Source of the DNA: an uncultured Bacillaceae bacterium
GTDB taxonomy: Bacteria > Bacillota > Bacilli > Bacillales > Alkalibacillaceae
Length of the DNA: 13,427 nt
Assembly: GCA_937983065.1 (NCBI GenBank)
Contig: CALKAL010000016.1
Coordinates: forward strand, 1-13,427
Reading direction: 5' to 3'
Shown here: in pieces, positions 1 to 5,580 of the stretch
How the letters are laid out: the number at the start of each line of letters is the position of its first letter
Position numbering within the stretch: position 1 is the first letter of the stretch
Program-made: the position numbers and the translations under genes
Notes under the pieces: generated by a model
The model's database searches: none
What the model saw: only the letters and a program-made list of their open reading frames with translations
Told to the model about the DNA's origin: nothing

Positions 1-173
1 TCTTCTTCTAAATCCTCTACTTGTCCATCATTTTCTTCAACCTGATCATCTTCGTTATTTTCAATGTCTTCTTCTACATCTTCATCAAGAGGCGTTTCCT
101 GATTTTCGTCGTTGTTTTGGCAACTAACTAATAAAAACAACATGACTATCAATAAAAATAAGCGCTTTTTCAT
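1..173 (-). CDS. Acidic lipoprotein, N-terminal part only (runs off the left edge)
   Basis: The minus-strand frame opens with ATG at 173, preceded by an AGGAG ribosome binding site at 180-184, and stays open to the left edge (about 57 codons visible). The product starts with a short lipoprotein signal peptide: basic MKKR, a hydrophobic stretch of about 12 residues, then the lipobox LLVSC, so Cys18 should be lipidated and the protein anchored outside the membrane. After the cysteine the visible chain is almost entirely Asp, Glu, Asn and Gln, a low-complexity acidic linker of the type that tethers an extracellular domain. The functional domain lies outside the window, so no family can be named. 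It is separated from erpA by a hairpin terminator and is probably its own transcription unit. Confidence 0.85.
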   Translation of the reverse strand, partial: MKKRLFLLIVMLFLLVSCQNNDENQETPLDEDVEEDIENNEDDQVEENDGQVEDLEE

Positions 174-244
174 TAACTTCTCCTCATTATACTTTTAATC
201 AATCACATCTGTTTACTACAATAGTTGTCGTATTTGGCAAATCA

Positions 245-285
245 AGCCCCCACCTTTTTATAGCTTCTAGTTAAAGGTGAGGGCT
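245..285 (-). terminator. Intrinsic terminator of the yuzD-yuzB-dapF-erpA cluster
   Basis: A 13-bp inverted repeat with one G-U pair (arms 245-257 and 273-285, loop of 15) lies 28 bp past the erpA stop codon. On the minus strand a short T-rich tract follows. It is well placed to end transcription of the erpA message before the lipoprotein gene. Confidence 0.8.
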
Positions 286-313
286 ATATTCTTTTATTGA
301 TAAGTATTTAAAT

Positions 314-673
314 TTAGCAGTTTTCAGGGGTTCCTTCATAATCCTTCGCTTTAAATGATGTACCACATCCACAGGAAACAATTGCATTCGGGTTATCGAT
401 TGTAAATCCGCCACCCATCATATTTTGCTTATAATCAATTTTCGTTCCTTCAATAATTGGGACATCCATTTTAGCAATAACGACAGGAAACTCCTCATAA
501 TCGTATAATTCATCCGTTTCATTCACTTCATAATCAAACCCTAATTTATAAGAAAGACCGCTACAGCCTCCTCCTTTCACACCAAAGCGTAAATAGACAT
601 TTTCAGCTGTTTCGTTCTTTAACATTTCGTTAATTTGGTATCGTGCTTGTTCAGTAATTTGAATTGCCATCAT
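314..673 (-). CDS. erpA: HesB/IscA-family iron-sulfur cluster carrier (ErpA/YutM-like)
   Basis: This is an A-type carrier that receives Fe-S clusters and hands them to apo-proteins in the cytoplasm. The 119-residue chain spans the whole HesB domain. The three conserved cysteines are visible: Cys37 in GGGCSG, and Cys101 and Cys103 in the C-terminal CGCG motif; a further Cys119 is the last residue. The FTIDNP segment before the CGCG motif is typical of the family. Two adjacent ATG codons (673 and 670) sit 6 and 9 bases after GGAGG, so the start could be either. It is the last gene of the minus-strand cluster after dapF, as in B. subtilis (yutM), but it also has a good promoter of its own at 693-721. 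The neighbouring nfu-type gene at 2440 is another Fe-S carrier. Confidence 0.95.
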   Translation of the reverse strand: MMAIQITEQARYQINEMLKNETAENVYLRFGVKGGGCSGLSYKLGFDYEVNETDELYDYEEFPVVIAKMDVPIIEGTKIDYKQNMMGGGFTIDNPNAIVSCGCGTSFKAKDYEGTPENC

Positions 674-692
674 TATTCCCCTCCTTATTATT

Positions 693-721
693 AGTATATA
701 AACTTATCCGATTTTTTTCAA
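693..721 (-). promoter_or_regulatory. Sigma-A-type promoter of erpA overlapping the dapF stop codon
   Basis: On the minus strand TTGAAA (721-716) is followed after exactly 17 bp by TATACT (698-693). The -35 element overlaps the dapF stop codon (718-720). The expected start point near 686 would give a leader of only about 12 nt, beginning at the ribosome binding site AAGGAGGGG (686-678). Read from sequence only. Confidence 0.6.
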
Positions 722-1590
722 TCATTAGTAAAAAAATAGGACCCTTTGACTACTAATTCAGCTGGACCTTTCATAAATACTTCTCCATTTTGTGACCAAT
801 TAATCATTAAATCGCCACCATCTAAATGGACGAGCACATCCTCATTGCGATTGACATATCCGTTTAAAACACTTGCAACAACTGCTGCACATGCTCCTGT
901 TCCACACGCTTGCGTCATCCCTGAGCCTCTTTCCCAAACTTTAAACTGCATTTCATTGCGGCTAGCGATTTCAACAAATTCGACATTTGCACCTTCTGGA
1001 AATCTCGCATCCGTTTCGATCTTTGGGCCGACTGTTTCAACAGGGGCCTCATCTATTCGTTCGACAAAGAAGACAGCGTGCGGATTACCCATCGATACAG
1101 CCGTTACATTTAACATCTCGTCATCCACTAAAATAGGCTCATGAATGACTTGTTCATTAGGGTTACCTTTAGATGTTACCATCGGAATCGCACGACGTTC
1201 TAAAATTGGATTTCCCATATTGACGGTCACTTCATCTACTAAATGGTCATCGTTCAAATAAACTTCCGCGTGAACAATACCTGATTTCGCTTCAATCGTG
1301 AAGTTTTTTTCCGTCACATAGTTTAAATCACTCGCTAATTTCGCGACACATCGTAAACCATTTCCACAATTTTTCGCTTCCGAGCCGTCTTTATTAAACA
1401 CGCGCATTTTTACTGAGGCGACATCAGAAGGAAGCATTAAAATTAAACCGTCTGACCCGATACCAAAATTAGGATCCGATACAGCTATAGATAGTTTCGG
1501 TAATATCGATTCGGGCAAATCCACCTTAAAACCATCTACAAAAATATAACTATTGCCTAACCCGTGCAATTTATAAAAAGGAATTTCCAT
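718..1590 (-). CDS. dapF: Diaminopimelate epimerase
   Basis: DapF converts LL- to meso-diaminopimelate, the direct precursor of lysine and the cross-linking residue of the cell wall in these bacteria. It is a cytoplasmic, cofactor-independent two-base racemase. Numbered from ATG 1590 (290 residues), the two catalytic cysteines are Cys75 in NCGNGLRC and Cys229 in QACGTGACAA, at the expected positions in the two lobes; HGLGNSYI near the N-terminus and GSGMTQACG are family signatures. An ATG at 1596 is in frame but lies only one base after AGGAG, whereas 1590 has a 7-base spacing, so 1590 is preferred. The ribosome binding site (1604-1598) overlaps the yuzB stop codon, which points to coupled translation. 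B. subtilis has the same erpA-dapF-yuzB order. Confidence 0.97.
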   Translation of the reverse strand: MEIPFYKLHGLGNSYIFVDGFKVDLPESILPKLSIAVSDPNFGIGSDGLILMLPSDVASVKMRVFNKDGSEAKNCGNGLRCVAKLASDLNYVTEKNFTIEAKSGIVHAEVYLNDDHLVDEVTVNMGNPILERRAIPMVTSKGNPNEQVIHEPILVDDEMLNVTAVSMGNPHAVFFVERIDEAPVETVGPKIETDARFPEGANVEFVEIASRNEMQFKVWERGSGMTQACGTGACAAVVASVLNGYVNRNEDVLVHLDGGDLMINWSQNGEVFMKGPAELVVKGSYFFTND

Positions 1591-1602
1591 CGCCATACTC
1601 CT

Positions 1603-1839
1603 TTATATTAGATCTTCTTCCTCAAGATAGTCGTAAACCTTTTTAACGAGTTCTTCAGACGTATTGGCCATTATAATTTTTCCTTCTACAACAGCAAATA
1701 GCGTCATTGCACATATGGCACAATTATTCGTGCAACCTAGTTCTACAACATCAAGTTGAGGATCACTTTTCAACTGTTCAAACGCTTCTTGAGACCCACT
1801 TATGATATTATTAACGCAAAATTCTATGAAAGGGTTCAT
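1603..1839 (-). CDS. yuzB: YuzB-like small cysteine protein (DUF1450)
   Basis: This is a 78-residue cytoplasmic protein of unknown function, recognised by its MNPFIEFCV start, its length and its position beside dapF. It has four cysteines: Cys8 and a C-x3-C-x2-C cluster at 36, 40 and 43 (GCTNNCAIC), which could hold a metal or Fe-S cluster or act in thiol exchange; that is inference. A GTG nine bases upstream (1848) is in frame, but the ATG at 1839 lies 8 bases after GAGGAG and matches the usual start of the family. It lies 49 bp after yuzD and its stop codon is embedded in the dapF ribosome binding site. B. subtilis has an NADH dehydrogenase-like gene (yutJ) in this area that is absent here. 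Confidence 0.9.
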   Translation of the reverse strand: MNPFIEFCVNNIISGSQEAFEQLKSDPQLDVVELGCTNNCAICAMTLFAVVEGKIIMANTSEELVKKVYDYLEEEDLI

Positions 1840-1888
1840 CTTGTACACTCCTCGATTTGCGAGAGAAGCGAACCCTAAGTTACTGAAA

Positions 1889-2215
1889 TTAACTAATAGG
1901 TTCTAATCCTCTTTTTTCTAGTGCTTCATATACTGTTTTTAAACGGGGATTTCCTTCGCCAACAATTTCATCTTCAACGAAAACGACTGGGTAAATTAAA
2001 TCATCCTCAACAACCCGTTTAGCAAATTCAATCTCCGCTTCTCCACCTTCTGGATTAAATATATCGATATATTTATATTCAATGTCTGCTTCACCAAATT
2101 TACGATTAATTGCTGCTTGTAGCCAATCATACTGTTCCTTTGAACTTGGTAAATTAACACAGCTCGGACAAAGCACCTCAGCACCGTAAACAATTAGTTC
2201 CACTTTTTTACTCAT
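1889..2215 (-). CDS. yuzD: YuzD-like thioredoxin-fold protein (DUF1462)
   Basis: This is a 108-residue cytoplasmic protein of the YuzD family. Near the N-terminus a beta-strand-like stretch runs into the CPSC motif (Cys16, Cys19), placed as the active-site CXXC of a thioredoxin-fold oxidoreductase; the PVVFVEDEIVGEG stretch resembles the cis-proline region of that fold. The substrate is unknown. An ATG at 2221 directly abuts AGGAGG with no spacing, while the ATG at 2215 has 6 bases, so 2215 is taken as the start. It is the first gene of the minus-strand cluster yuzD-yuzB-dapF-erpA, and the Fur-box-like site at 2278-2292 lies just upstream of its likely promoter. The family is recognised with confidence; function is inferred from the motif. 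Confidence 0.9.
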   Translation of the reverse strand: MSKKVELIVYGAEVLCPSCVNLPSSKEQYDWLQAAINRKFGEADIEYKYIDIFNPEGGEAEIEFAKRVVEDDLIYPVVFVEDEIVGEGNPRLKTVYEALEKRGLEPIS

Positions 2216-2247
2216 ACCCATCCTCCTATAAACTTTTAACTAATTTC

Positions 2248-2277
2248 ATTTTACAAGACATTAAAAAAAGAGTACAA
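2248..2277 (-). promoter_or_regulatory. Likely promoter of the yuzD cluster
   Basis: On the minus strand TTGTAC (2277-2272) and TAAAAT (2253-2248) are separated by 18 bp. Each matches four or five of six consensus bases. The Fur-like box abuts the -35 element directly upstream. Confidence 0.45.
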
Positions 2278-2292
2278 TGAAAATGATTCTCA
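2278..2292. promoter_or_regulatory. Fur-box-like operator
   Basis: The 15-bp stretch TGAAAATGATTCTCA matches the 7-1-7 Fur/PerR-family inverted repeat TGATAATnATTATCA at 12 of 14 positions. It directly abuts the putative -35 of yuzD, a place where a bound repressor would block the polymerase. It is about 90 bp upstream of the nfu promoter, so control of that gene is less likely. PerR or Zur sites look similar and cannot be excluded by eye. Confidence 0.5.
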
Positions 2293-2309
2293 ATCACATT
2301 TTCAAAACG

Positions 2310-2350
2310 AATGAATGAAATAGTTACTTTGTTAAACTATTTTATTCATT
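2310..2350. repeat. 16-bp inverted repeat between yuzD and nfu
   Basis: Arms 2310-2325 and 2335-2350 are complementary over 16 bp with one G-U type mismatch and a 9-nt loop. The arms are AT-rich, and no T-tract follows on either strand, so it does not look like a terminator. Being between two divergent promoters, it could be an operator or a leader structure. Confidence 0.6.
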
Positions 2351-2362
2351 AGAAAAAATACA

Positions 2363-2379
2363 TCTACAATGTGTGTAGA
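2363..2379. repeat. Small palindrome just upstream of the nfu promoter
   Basis: TCTACA (2363-2368) and TGTAGA (2374-2379) form a 6-bp inverted repeat with a 5-nt centre, ending four bases before the putative -35 of nfu. This is a possible operator half-site pair; it is short enough to be chance. Confidence 0.3.
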
Positions 2380-2382
2380 CTG

Positions 2383-2413
2383 TTGTTTATTTTCATTAAA
2401 TCCATGATATAAT
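2383..2413 (+). promoter_or_regulatory. Extended -10 promoter of the nfu-like gene
   Basis: A perfect TATAAT (2408-2413) is preceded by TG at 2405-2406, an extended -10 element. The best -35 is TTGTTT (2383-2388), with a long 19-bp spacer, as tolerated when the extended -10 is present. Confidence 0.6.
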
Positions 2414-2439
2414 AGGATTAAGGAAAGGGGAAGATAACG

Positions 2440-2664
2440 GTGTTTGAACAAGTAAATGAAGTTATTAGTAAATTACGCCCTTTTTTACTTCGTGACGGAG
2501 GAGACGTTGAATTAGTCGATGTCGATGATGAGGGAATTGTCCTCCTTCGATTAAAAGGAGCATGTGGAAACTGCCCAAGTTCAGCGATTACGTTAAAAGC
2601 TGGGATTGAACGCGCATTAGTTGCCGAAGTTCCTGGAGTCACTGAAGTAGAACAAATATTTTAA
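2440..2664 (+). CDS. yutI: NifU C-terminal-domain Fe-S carrier (Nfu/YutI-like)
   Basis: This 74-residue protein consists only of the NifU-like domain. The cluster-binding pair CGNC is at Cys42 and Cys45 (GACGNCPSS), preceded by LRPFLLRDGGDVELV, the typical first helix and strand of the domain. Such proteins accept or assemble a 4Fe-4S cluster and deliver it to target enzymes in the cytoplasm. The start codon is GTG (2440), 9 bases after the purine-rich AAAGGGG. It is a single-gene unit with its own promoter and terminator, divergent from the yuzD cluster that carries a second Fe-S carrier gene, erpA. In B. subtilis yutI lies in the same neighbourhood beside yuzD. Confidence 0.95.
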   Translation: MFEQVNEVISKLRPFLLRDGGDVELVDVDDEGIVLLRLKGACGNCPSSAITLKAGIERALVAEVPGVTEVEQIF

Positions 2665-2672
2665 AATGAATG

Positions 2673-2710
2673 AGGAGCTGTAGGATTAACTACAACTCCT
2701 TTTATTTTTT
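2673..2710. terminator. Bidirectional terminator between nfu and the dehydrogenase gene
   Basis: AGGAG-C-TGTAG (2673-2683) pairs with CTACA-A-CTCCT (2690-2700), an 11-bp stem with one mismatch and a 6-nt loop. A T-rich tract follows on the plus strand (2701-2710), and the hairpin ends 2 bp before the stop codon of the convergent gene. Confidence 0.75.
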
Positions 2711-3670
2711 TACAGCCGTTAAAGGTTCGTCCCCCTCTAAAACGTTTATAATGTTGTTTACAGTAAGCTCCATCATCGCCATTCTCGTCTCAACACTTGA
2801 AGACCCGATATGAGGTAATGCGACAACATTATCTAACTCGAGTAAAGGATGATCCTTACTTATCGGTTCCTCTTGAAACACATCTAAGCCACACGCTTTA
2901 ATTTGTTTTGACTTTAGCGCTTCGTACAATGCCTTTTCATCGACAACACCACCACGGGAAGTATTAATAAAAATCGCGGACTCTTTCATTTTACTAAATG
3001 CATCCGCATTAAACATTTCTTTCGTTTCCTCGGTTAAAGGCGTCATTGATACGACAAAATCAGATTGCTTTAATAGCTCATCAAAGGAAACATACTTTGC
3101 ATTTAAACGTTTTTCTGCATCTGTTTTTCGATTTCGGTTATGATATAAAATTGTCATATCAAAACCAGATGCCCGCTTAGCTATAGCCTCACCGATATTG
3201 CCCATACCGACAATTCCGATCGTCTTATGGTGAACGTCAGCACCAGCTAATAGAAGGGGGCCCCACGATGTCCATTTTCCTTCTTTAACATAATCAATGC
3301 TTTCAGGAATACGTCTTGCGGTCGCTAATAAAAGGGCGAACGTTAAATCAGCTGTCGTATCGTTCAAAATATGGGGTGTATTTGTTACCGTAACACCATA
3401 TTCATTGGCGGCATTTAAATCGATATTGTCATATCCAACCGCCAAATTAGCAACAACTTTAAGATGTTTAGCTTGACTGAGTAACTCTCGGTCAATTTGA
3501 TCAGACAGCATCGTTAATAAAGCATCTGCCTTCTTCGCTTCTTCAAGTAAAGTTTTTCGATCGCATGCTTTCAATTCATCAGGCCAAACATTGATGTTAT
3601 AACGCTCTTTTAAAGGACGTAATGCTTCATCAGGCAATTTTCGAGTGACAAAAACATACGGTTTACTCAT
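2702..3670 (-). CDS. D-2-hydroxyacid dehydrogenase (glyoxylate/hydroxypyruvate reductase type)
   Basis: This 322-residue cytoplasmic enzyme of the D-isomer 2-hydroxyacid dehydrogenase family reduces short 2-keto acids such as glyoxylate or hydroxypyruvate. The split catalytic domain surrounds a Rossmann domain with GMGNIG (Gly155, Gly157, Gly160). The catalytic triad is visible: Arg239 in SRGGVVDE, Glu268 in FQEEP, His287 in LPHIGSSS. After the second beta strand the sequence is YHNRNRK rather than an acidic residue, which favours NADPH over NADH by family experience. The start ATG at 3670 is 7 bases after TGGAGG. It converges on nfu and diverges from the PgpA gene, and its presence between them is not part of the B. 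subtilis order I remember. The exact substrate cannot be told from sequence; B. subtilis YvcT is a likely relative. Confidence 0.93.
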   Translation of the reverse strand: MSKPYVFVTRKLPDEALRPLKERYNINVWPDELKACDRKTLLEEAKKADALLTMLSDQIDRELLSQAKHLKVVANLAVGYDNIDLNAANEYGVTVTNTPHILNDTTADLTFALLLATARRIPESIDYVKEGKWTSWGPLLLAGADVHHKTIGIVGMGNIGEAIAKRASGFDMTILYHNRNRKTDAEKRLNAKYVSFDELLKQSDFVVSMTPLTEETKEMFNADAFSKMKESAIFINTSRGGVVDEKALYEALKSKQIKACGLDVFQEEPISKDHPLLELDNVVALPHIGSSSVETRMAMMELTVNNIINVLEGDEPLTAVKK

Positions 3671-3692
3671 CTGAATACCTCCATTTTAGTAG

Positions 3693-3720
3693 TTGCATTT
3701 TTATTATAATGAAGTACAAT
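3693..3720 (+). promoter_or_regulatory. Possible promoter of the PgpA-type gene
   Basis: TTGCAT (3693-3698) and TACAAT (3715-3720) are 16 bp apart, 35 bp before the start codon. A perfect TATAAT at 3705-3710 lies inside the spacer but lacks a good -35, so which -10 is used is uncertain. Confidence 0.4.
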
Positions 3721-3755
3721 ATTAAACACGAAAATAAATAGAAAAGGTGAAAATT

Positions 3756-4253
3756 ATGTCCAATTCTCTTGAGACATTTTCAATTAATTTATTAAAAGAA
3801 CGGGGCGTCAATCTCGAAGACATCGCCGAATTAGTCCATTATTTACAAGCCCAATATCACGAAAATTTAACGTTAGATGAATGCCTAGCTAACGTGAAAA
3901 AGGTTGTTAAAAAACGCGAAGTGCAAAACGCGATTTTAACTGGGATTCAGCTTGATGTGTTAGCTGAGAAAAAGATGTTAGATGAACCCCTCCAACGAAT
4001 TATTGAAGAGGATGAGGGGTTGTACGGTGTTGATGAAGTCATTGCTTTTTCAATCATTAATGTTTACGGCTCCATCGGCTTTACAAACTACGGTTATGTT
4101 GACAAAGTAAAGCCAGGTATTTTGAAAAAGCTCAATGATAAACGGTACGGATGTCATACATTTTTAGACGATATCGTCGGTGCAATTGCCGCTGCTGCAT
4201 CAAGTCGCCTCGCCCATAGTGGTGAATACGATTTTGATTCGATTGACGATTAG
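3756..4253 (+). CDS. yutG: Phosphatidylglycerophosphatase A-like protein (YutG)
   Basis: This is a 165-residue protein of the PgpA family in its short Gram-positive form, which lacks the membrane segments of the E. coli enzyme. PgpA enzymes remove the phosphate from phosphatidylglycerophosphate to make phosphatidylglycerol. The C-terminal half carries the recognisable pattern GYVDKVKPGILKKLND followed by HTFLDDIVGAIAAAA; the acidic and lysine residues here are the likely active-site set. The ATG at 3756 is 6 bases after AAAGGTG; a GTG at 3747 is in frame but lies inside that ribosome binding site and is rejected. It is a single-gene unit. The family is clear from the C-terminus and the yut neighbourhood; the enzymatic activity is inferred from the family. 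Confidence 0.85.
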   Translation: MSNSLETFSINLLKERGVNLEDIAELVHYLQAQYHENLTLDECLANVKKVVKKREVQNAILTGIQLDVLAEKKMLDEPLQRIIEEDEGLYGVDEVIAFSIINVYGSIGFTNYGYVDKVKPGILKKLNDKRYGCHTFLDDIVGAIAAAASSRLAHSGEYDFDSIDD

Positions 4254-4268
4254 ATTAATGAATAGACG

Positions 4269-4301
4269 AGCTCTTACAATGAGTGAAAATTTGTAAGAGC
4301 T
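4269..4301. terminator. Bidirectional terminator between yutG and yutE
   Basis: An 11-bp perfect inverted repeat (4269-4279 with 4291-4301, loop 11) is followed by a T-rich tract on the plus strand (4301-4316). It ends 8 bp before the stop codon of convergent yutE. Confidence 0.85.
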
Positions 4302-4308
4302 TTATTTG

Positions 4309-4743
4309 TTATTTTCTAAAAGCTGTGACAGGCCCCATCTCATTATCTAAATACGAAAGGACGTGGGGTCTAAATTGCTCAATGACGTTTAAATGATTCG
4401 ATAAAACCGTCTCGATCCGCTCATGATCAATCGTCGTATATTCTTGCACTAATACTTTTCGAAGAGCGATAACCTCTTTATACGCCTTCTCATCACTTTC
4501 TGGTATTACTTTCTCATCGATTAAAATATCGATTATATCTTCATAGCTACCTGGGTCTCTCATAATAAATCCATCAATCATCATATTCCCAACATCGATG
4601 ATTGACTCAATGACCATTTGTGCAAGCCGCTCGACTCCTAATTTCTCTAAAAAGCTCTCACTTTTTTTCTGCTCAAACGTTTCTAGAAGCCCACTCATAT
4701 ATAATAATGTGTTTTCAATTTTATCTCGATCAACAAAATACAT
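4309..4743 (-). CDS. yutE: YutE, DUF86/HepT-like protein without the catalytic histidine
   Basis: This 144-residue, mostly helical protein belongs to the DUF86 family, recognised by MYFVDRDKIE at the start and the conserved GNMMIDGFIMRDPGSYEDI block in the middle. The family includes HepT toxins of HepT-MntA systems, whose RX4HXY motif is needed for toxicity. Here the motif reads Arg95-x4-Gln100-x-Tyr102 (RKVLVQEY), so the histidine is replaced; the B. subtilis YutE sequence I remember has the same change. No MntA-type nucleotidyltransferase partner is adjacent. A chromosomal, domesticated role is likely, function unknown. The start ATG at 4743 follows GAGGAG with a 10-base gap. Its gene converges on yutG and diverges from the small acidic gene. 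Confidence 0.9.
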   Translation of the reverse strand: MYFVDRDKIENTLLYMSGLLETFEQKKSESFLEKLGVERLAQMVIESIIDVGNMMIDGFIMRDPGSYEDIIDILIDEKVIPESDEKAYKEVIALRKVLVQEYTTIDHERIETVLSNHLNVIEQFRPHVLSYLDNEMGPVTAFRK

Positions 4744-4837
4744 ATACGTCTCACTCCTCGTCTGTTTACTTATAGTTTACCATAGAATATTCTTCTTCAA
4801 GAAATCATTACTAATGTGCCCAATTGTTTCTTAAGTT

Positions 4838-4866
4838 TTTAAGGATAACAAAATGACTCCTAGAAT
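4838..4866 (+). promoter_or_regulatory. Possible promoter of the small acidic gene
   Basis: TAGAAT (4861-4866) is preceded, after 17 bp, by the weak -35 TTTAAG (4838-4843). The expected start point leaves a leader of about 27 nt containing the ribosome binding site. Confidence 0.35.
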
Positions 4867-4899
4867 AAACTAACGTAAAAATAGGAGGGTGAGCAACTT

Positions 4900-5169
4900 A
4901 TGGGAAAGAAACGTAAATATGAAGATTTTAAAAACGTTGAGGTGCAACAAAATTACCAAGTGCCTGAAGAGTTTCCTGAAGGGACATACGGAGAACCAGT
5001 TAATCAAGACCCGTTAGAAGCAAGACCAGAAAATAAATCAAGACGGCATCACACACCTTTTAATTATGAAAATAAACAATTACATGCTGATATACCGAGA
5101 GAATATCCTGGTGCCCATATACCGAAAGATTTTCCTGATGAAGAAGGGATTGCGGATGATAAAGAATGA
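4900..5169 (+). CDS. Small hydrophilic protein of unknown function
   Basis: This is an 89-residue product with no signal peptide, membrane segment or cysteine. I do not recognise a characterised family. It is rich in Glu, Asp, Pro, Lys and Tyr, and a short motif of the form P-(E/R/K)-(E/D)-(F/Y)-P recurs three times (PEEFP near residue 22, PREYP near 65, PKDFP near 75), with HHTPFNYENKQ between them. This low-hydrophobicity, proline-rich make-up suggests an extended or disordered protein, and small proteins of this kind in Bacillaceae are often spore-associated, but that is inference. The ribosome binding site AGGAGGG at 4883-4889 is strong, with a spacing of about 10. Its stop codon lies inside the terminator hairpin shared with yutD. 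Confidence 0.8.
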   Translation: MGKKRKYEDFKNVEVQQNYQVPEEFPEGTYGEPVNQDPLEARPENKSRRHHTPFNYENKQLHADIPREYPGAHIPKDFPDEEGIADDKE

Positions 5170-5196
5170 CCTGAAACATTTTTCAGGTCATTCTTT
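5161..5196. terminator. Bidirectional terminator formed by the ends of two genes
   Basis: A perfect 16-bp inverted repeat (5161-5176 with 5181-5196, loop CATT) contains the last two codons and TGA stop (5167-5169) of the small acidic gene on one side and reaches into the TAA stop (5195-5197) of yutD on the other. The outer AAAG/CTTT bases provide short T-tracts in both directions. Confidence 0.85.
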
Positions 5197-5464
5197 AATC
5201 CACTCGCTTTAACACAAAGTATGAACAGCCGAAATTACAATATTCATACAAGTAATCTTCTAGCGTTGAAATTTTTGTATCATAAGCAGCTTTTTGATTT
5301 TGATCATTATAAAAACCTTTTAAACGAAGCTGACCAAAACCCCAGTCACCAACGACATAATCATATTTCATGAGAACGTCACAAAAACGTTCTTGAATCG
5401 CATCTGTTTGAAATCCATCTCGATAATCGTGGACGAGTTCATACTTTTGACCGAGTAATTCCAT
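5195..5464 (-). CDS. yutD: YutD-like protein (DUF1027)
   Basis: This is an 89-residue cytoplasmic protein of the YutD family, unknown function, found across Bacilli. It is recognised by YELVHDYRDGF near the start, the central YDYVVGDWGFGQLRLKGFY block, and the CNFGCSYFVLKR tail with two cysteines (Cys76, Cys80). It is about as long as the conserved domain itself, shorter than versions with an acidic C-terminal tail. The ATG at 5464 follows AGAGGTGA with good spacing. It is divergent from lytH, its neighbour in B. subtilis as well apart from yutC and lipA, which are missing here. A probable promoter lies at 5483-5512. Confidence 0.92.
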   Translation of the reverse strand: MELLGQKYELVHDYRDGFQTDAIQERFCDVLMKYDYVVGDWGFGQLRLKGFYNDQNQKAAYDTKISTLEDYLYEYCNFGCSYFVLKRVD

Positions 5465-5482
5465 AATGACTCACCTCTTATG

Positions 5483-5512
5483 AGTATAAGTGTACCATAA
5501 TTTCCTAGTCAC
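5483..5512 (-). promoter_or_regulatory. Possible promoter of yutD
   Basis: On the minus strand GTGACT (5512-5507) and TATACT (5488-5483) are 18 bp apart. The -35 overlaps a short CACTAG/CTAGTC-type repeat. Confidence 0.4.
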
Positions 5513-5580
5513 TAGTGTACATTTTTTACTTCTAATTGAACAATCTATTTATCGAGAATAGAAATAAAGGAGTCATTTTT

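Noticed and set aside
186..191. TATAAT on the minus strand before the lipoprotein gene
   Set aside because: The transcription start would fall within the ribosome binding site and no -35 is present at the right distance.
746..1144. Open frame of 132 codons on the plus strand inside dapF
   Set aside because: It is antisense to a clear dapF, has no ribosome binding site, and its translation resembles no protein family.
5536..5564. TTGAAC/17 bp/TAGAAA as a lytH promoter
   Set aside because: The start point would cut into the AAAGGAG ribosome binding site, and LytH is expected to use a sporulation sigma factor; I found no convincing sigma-K element either.
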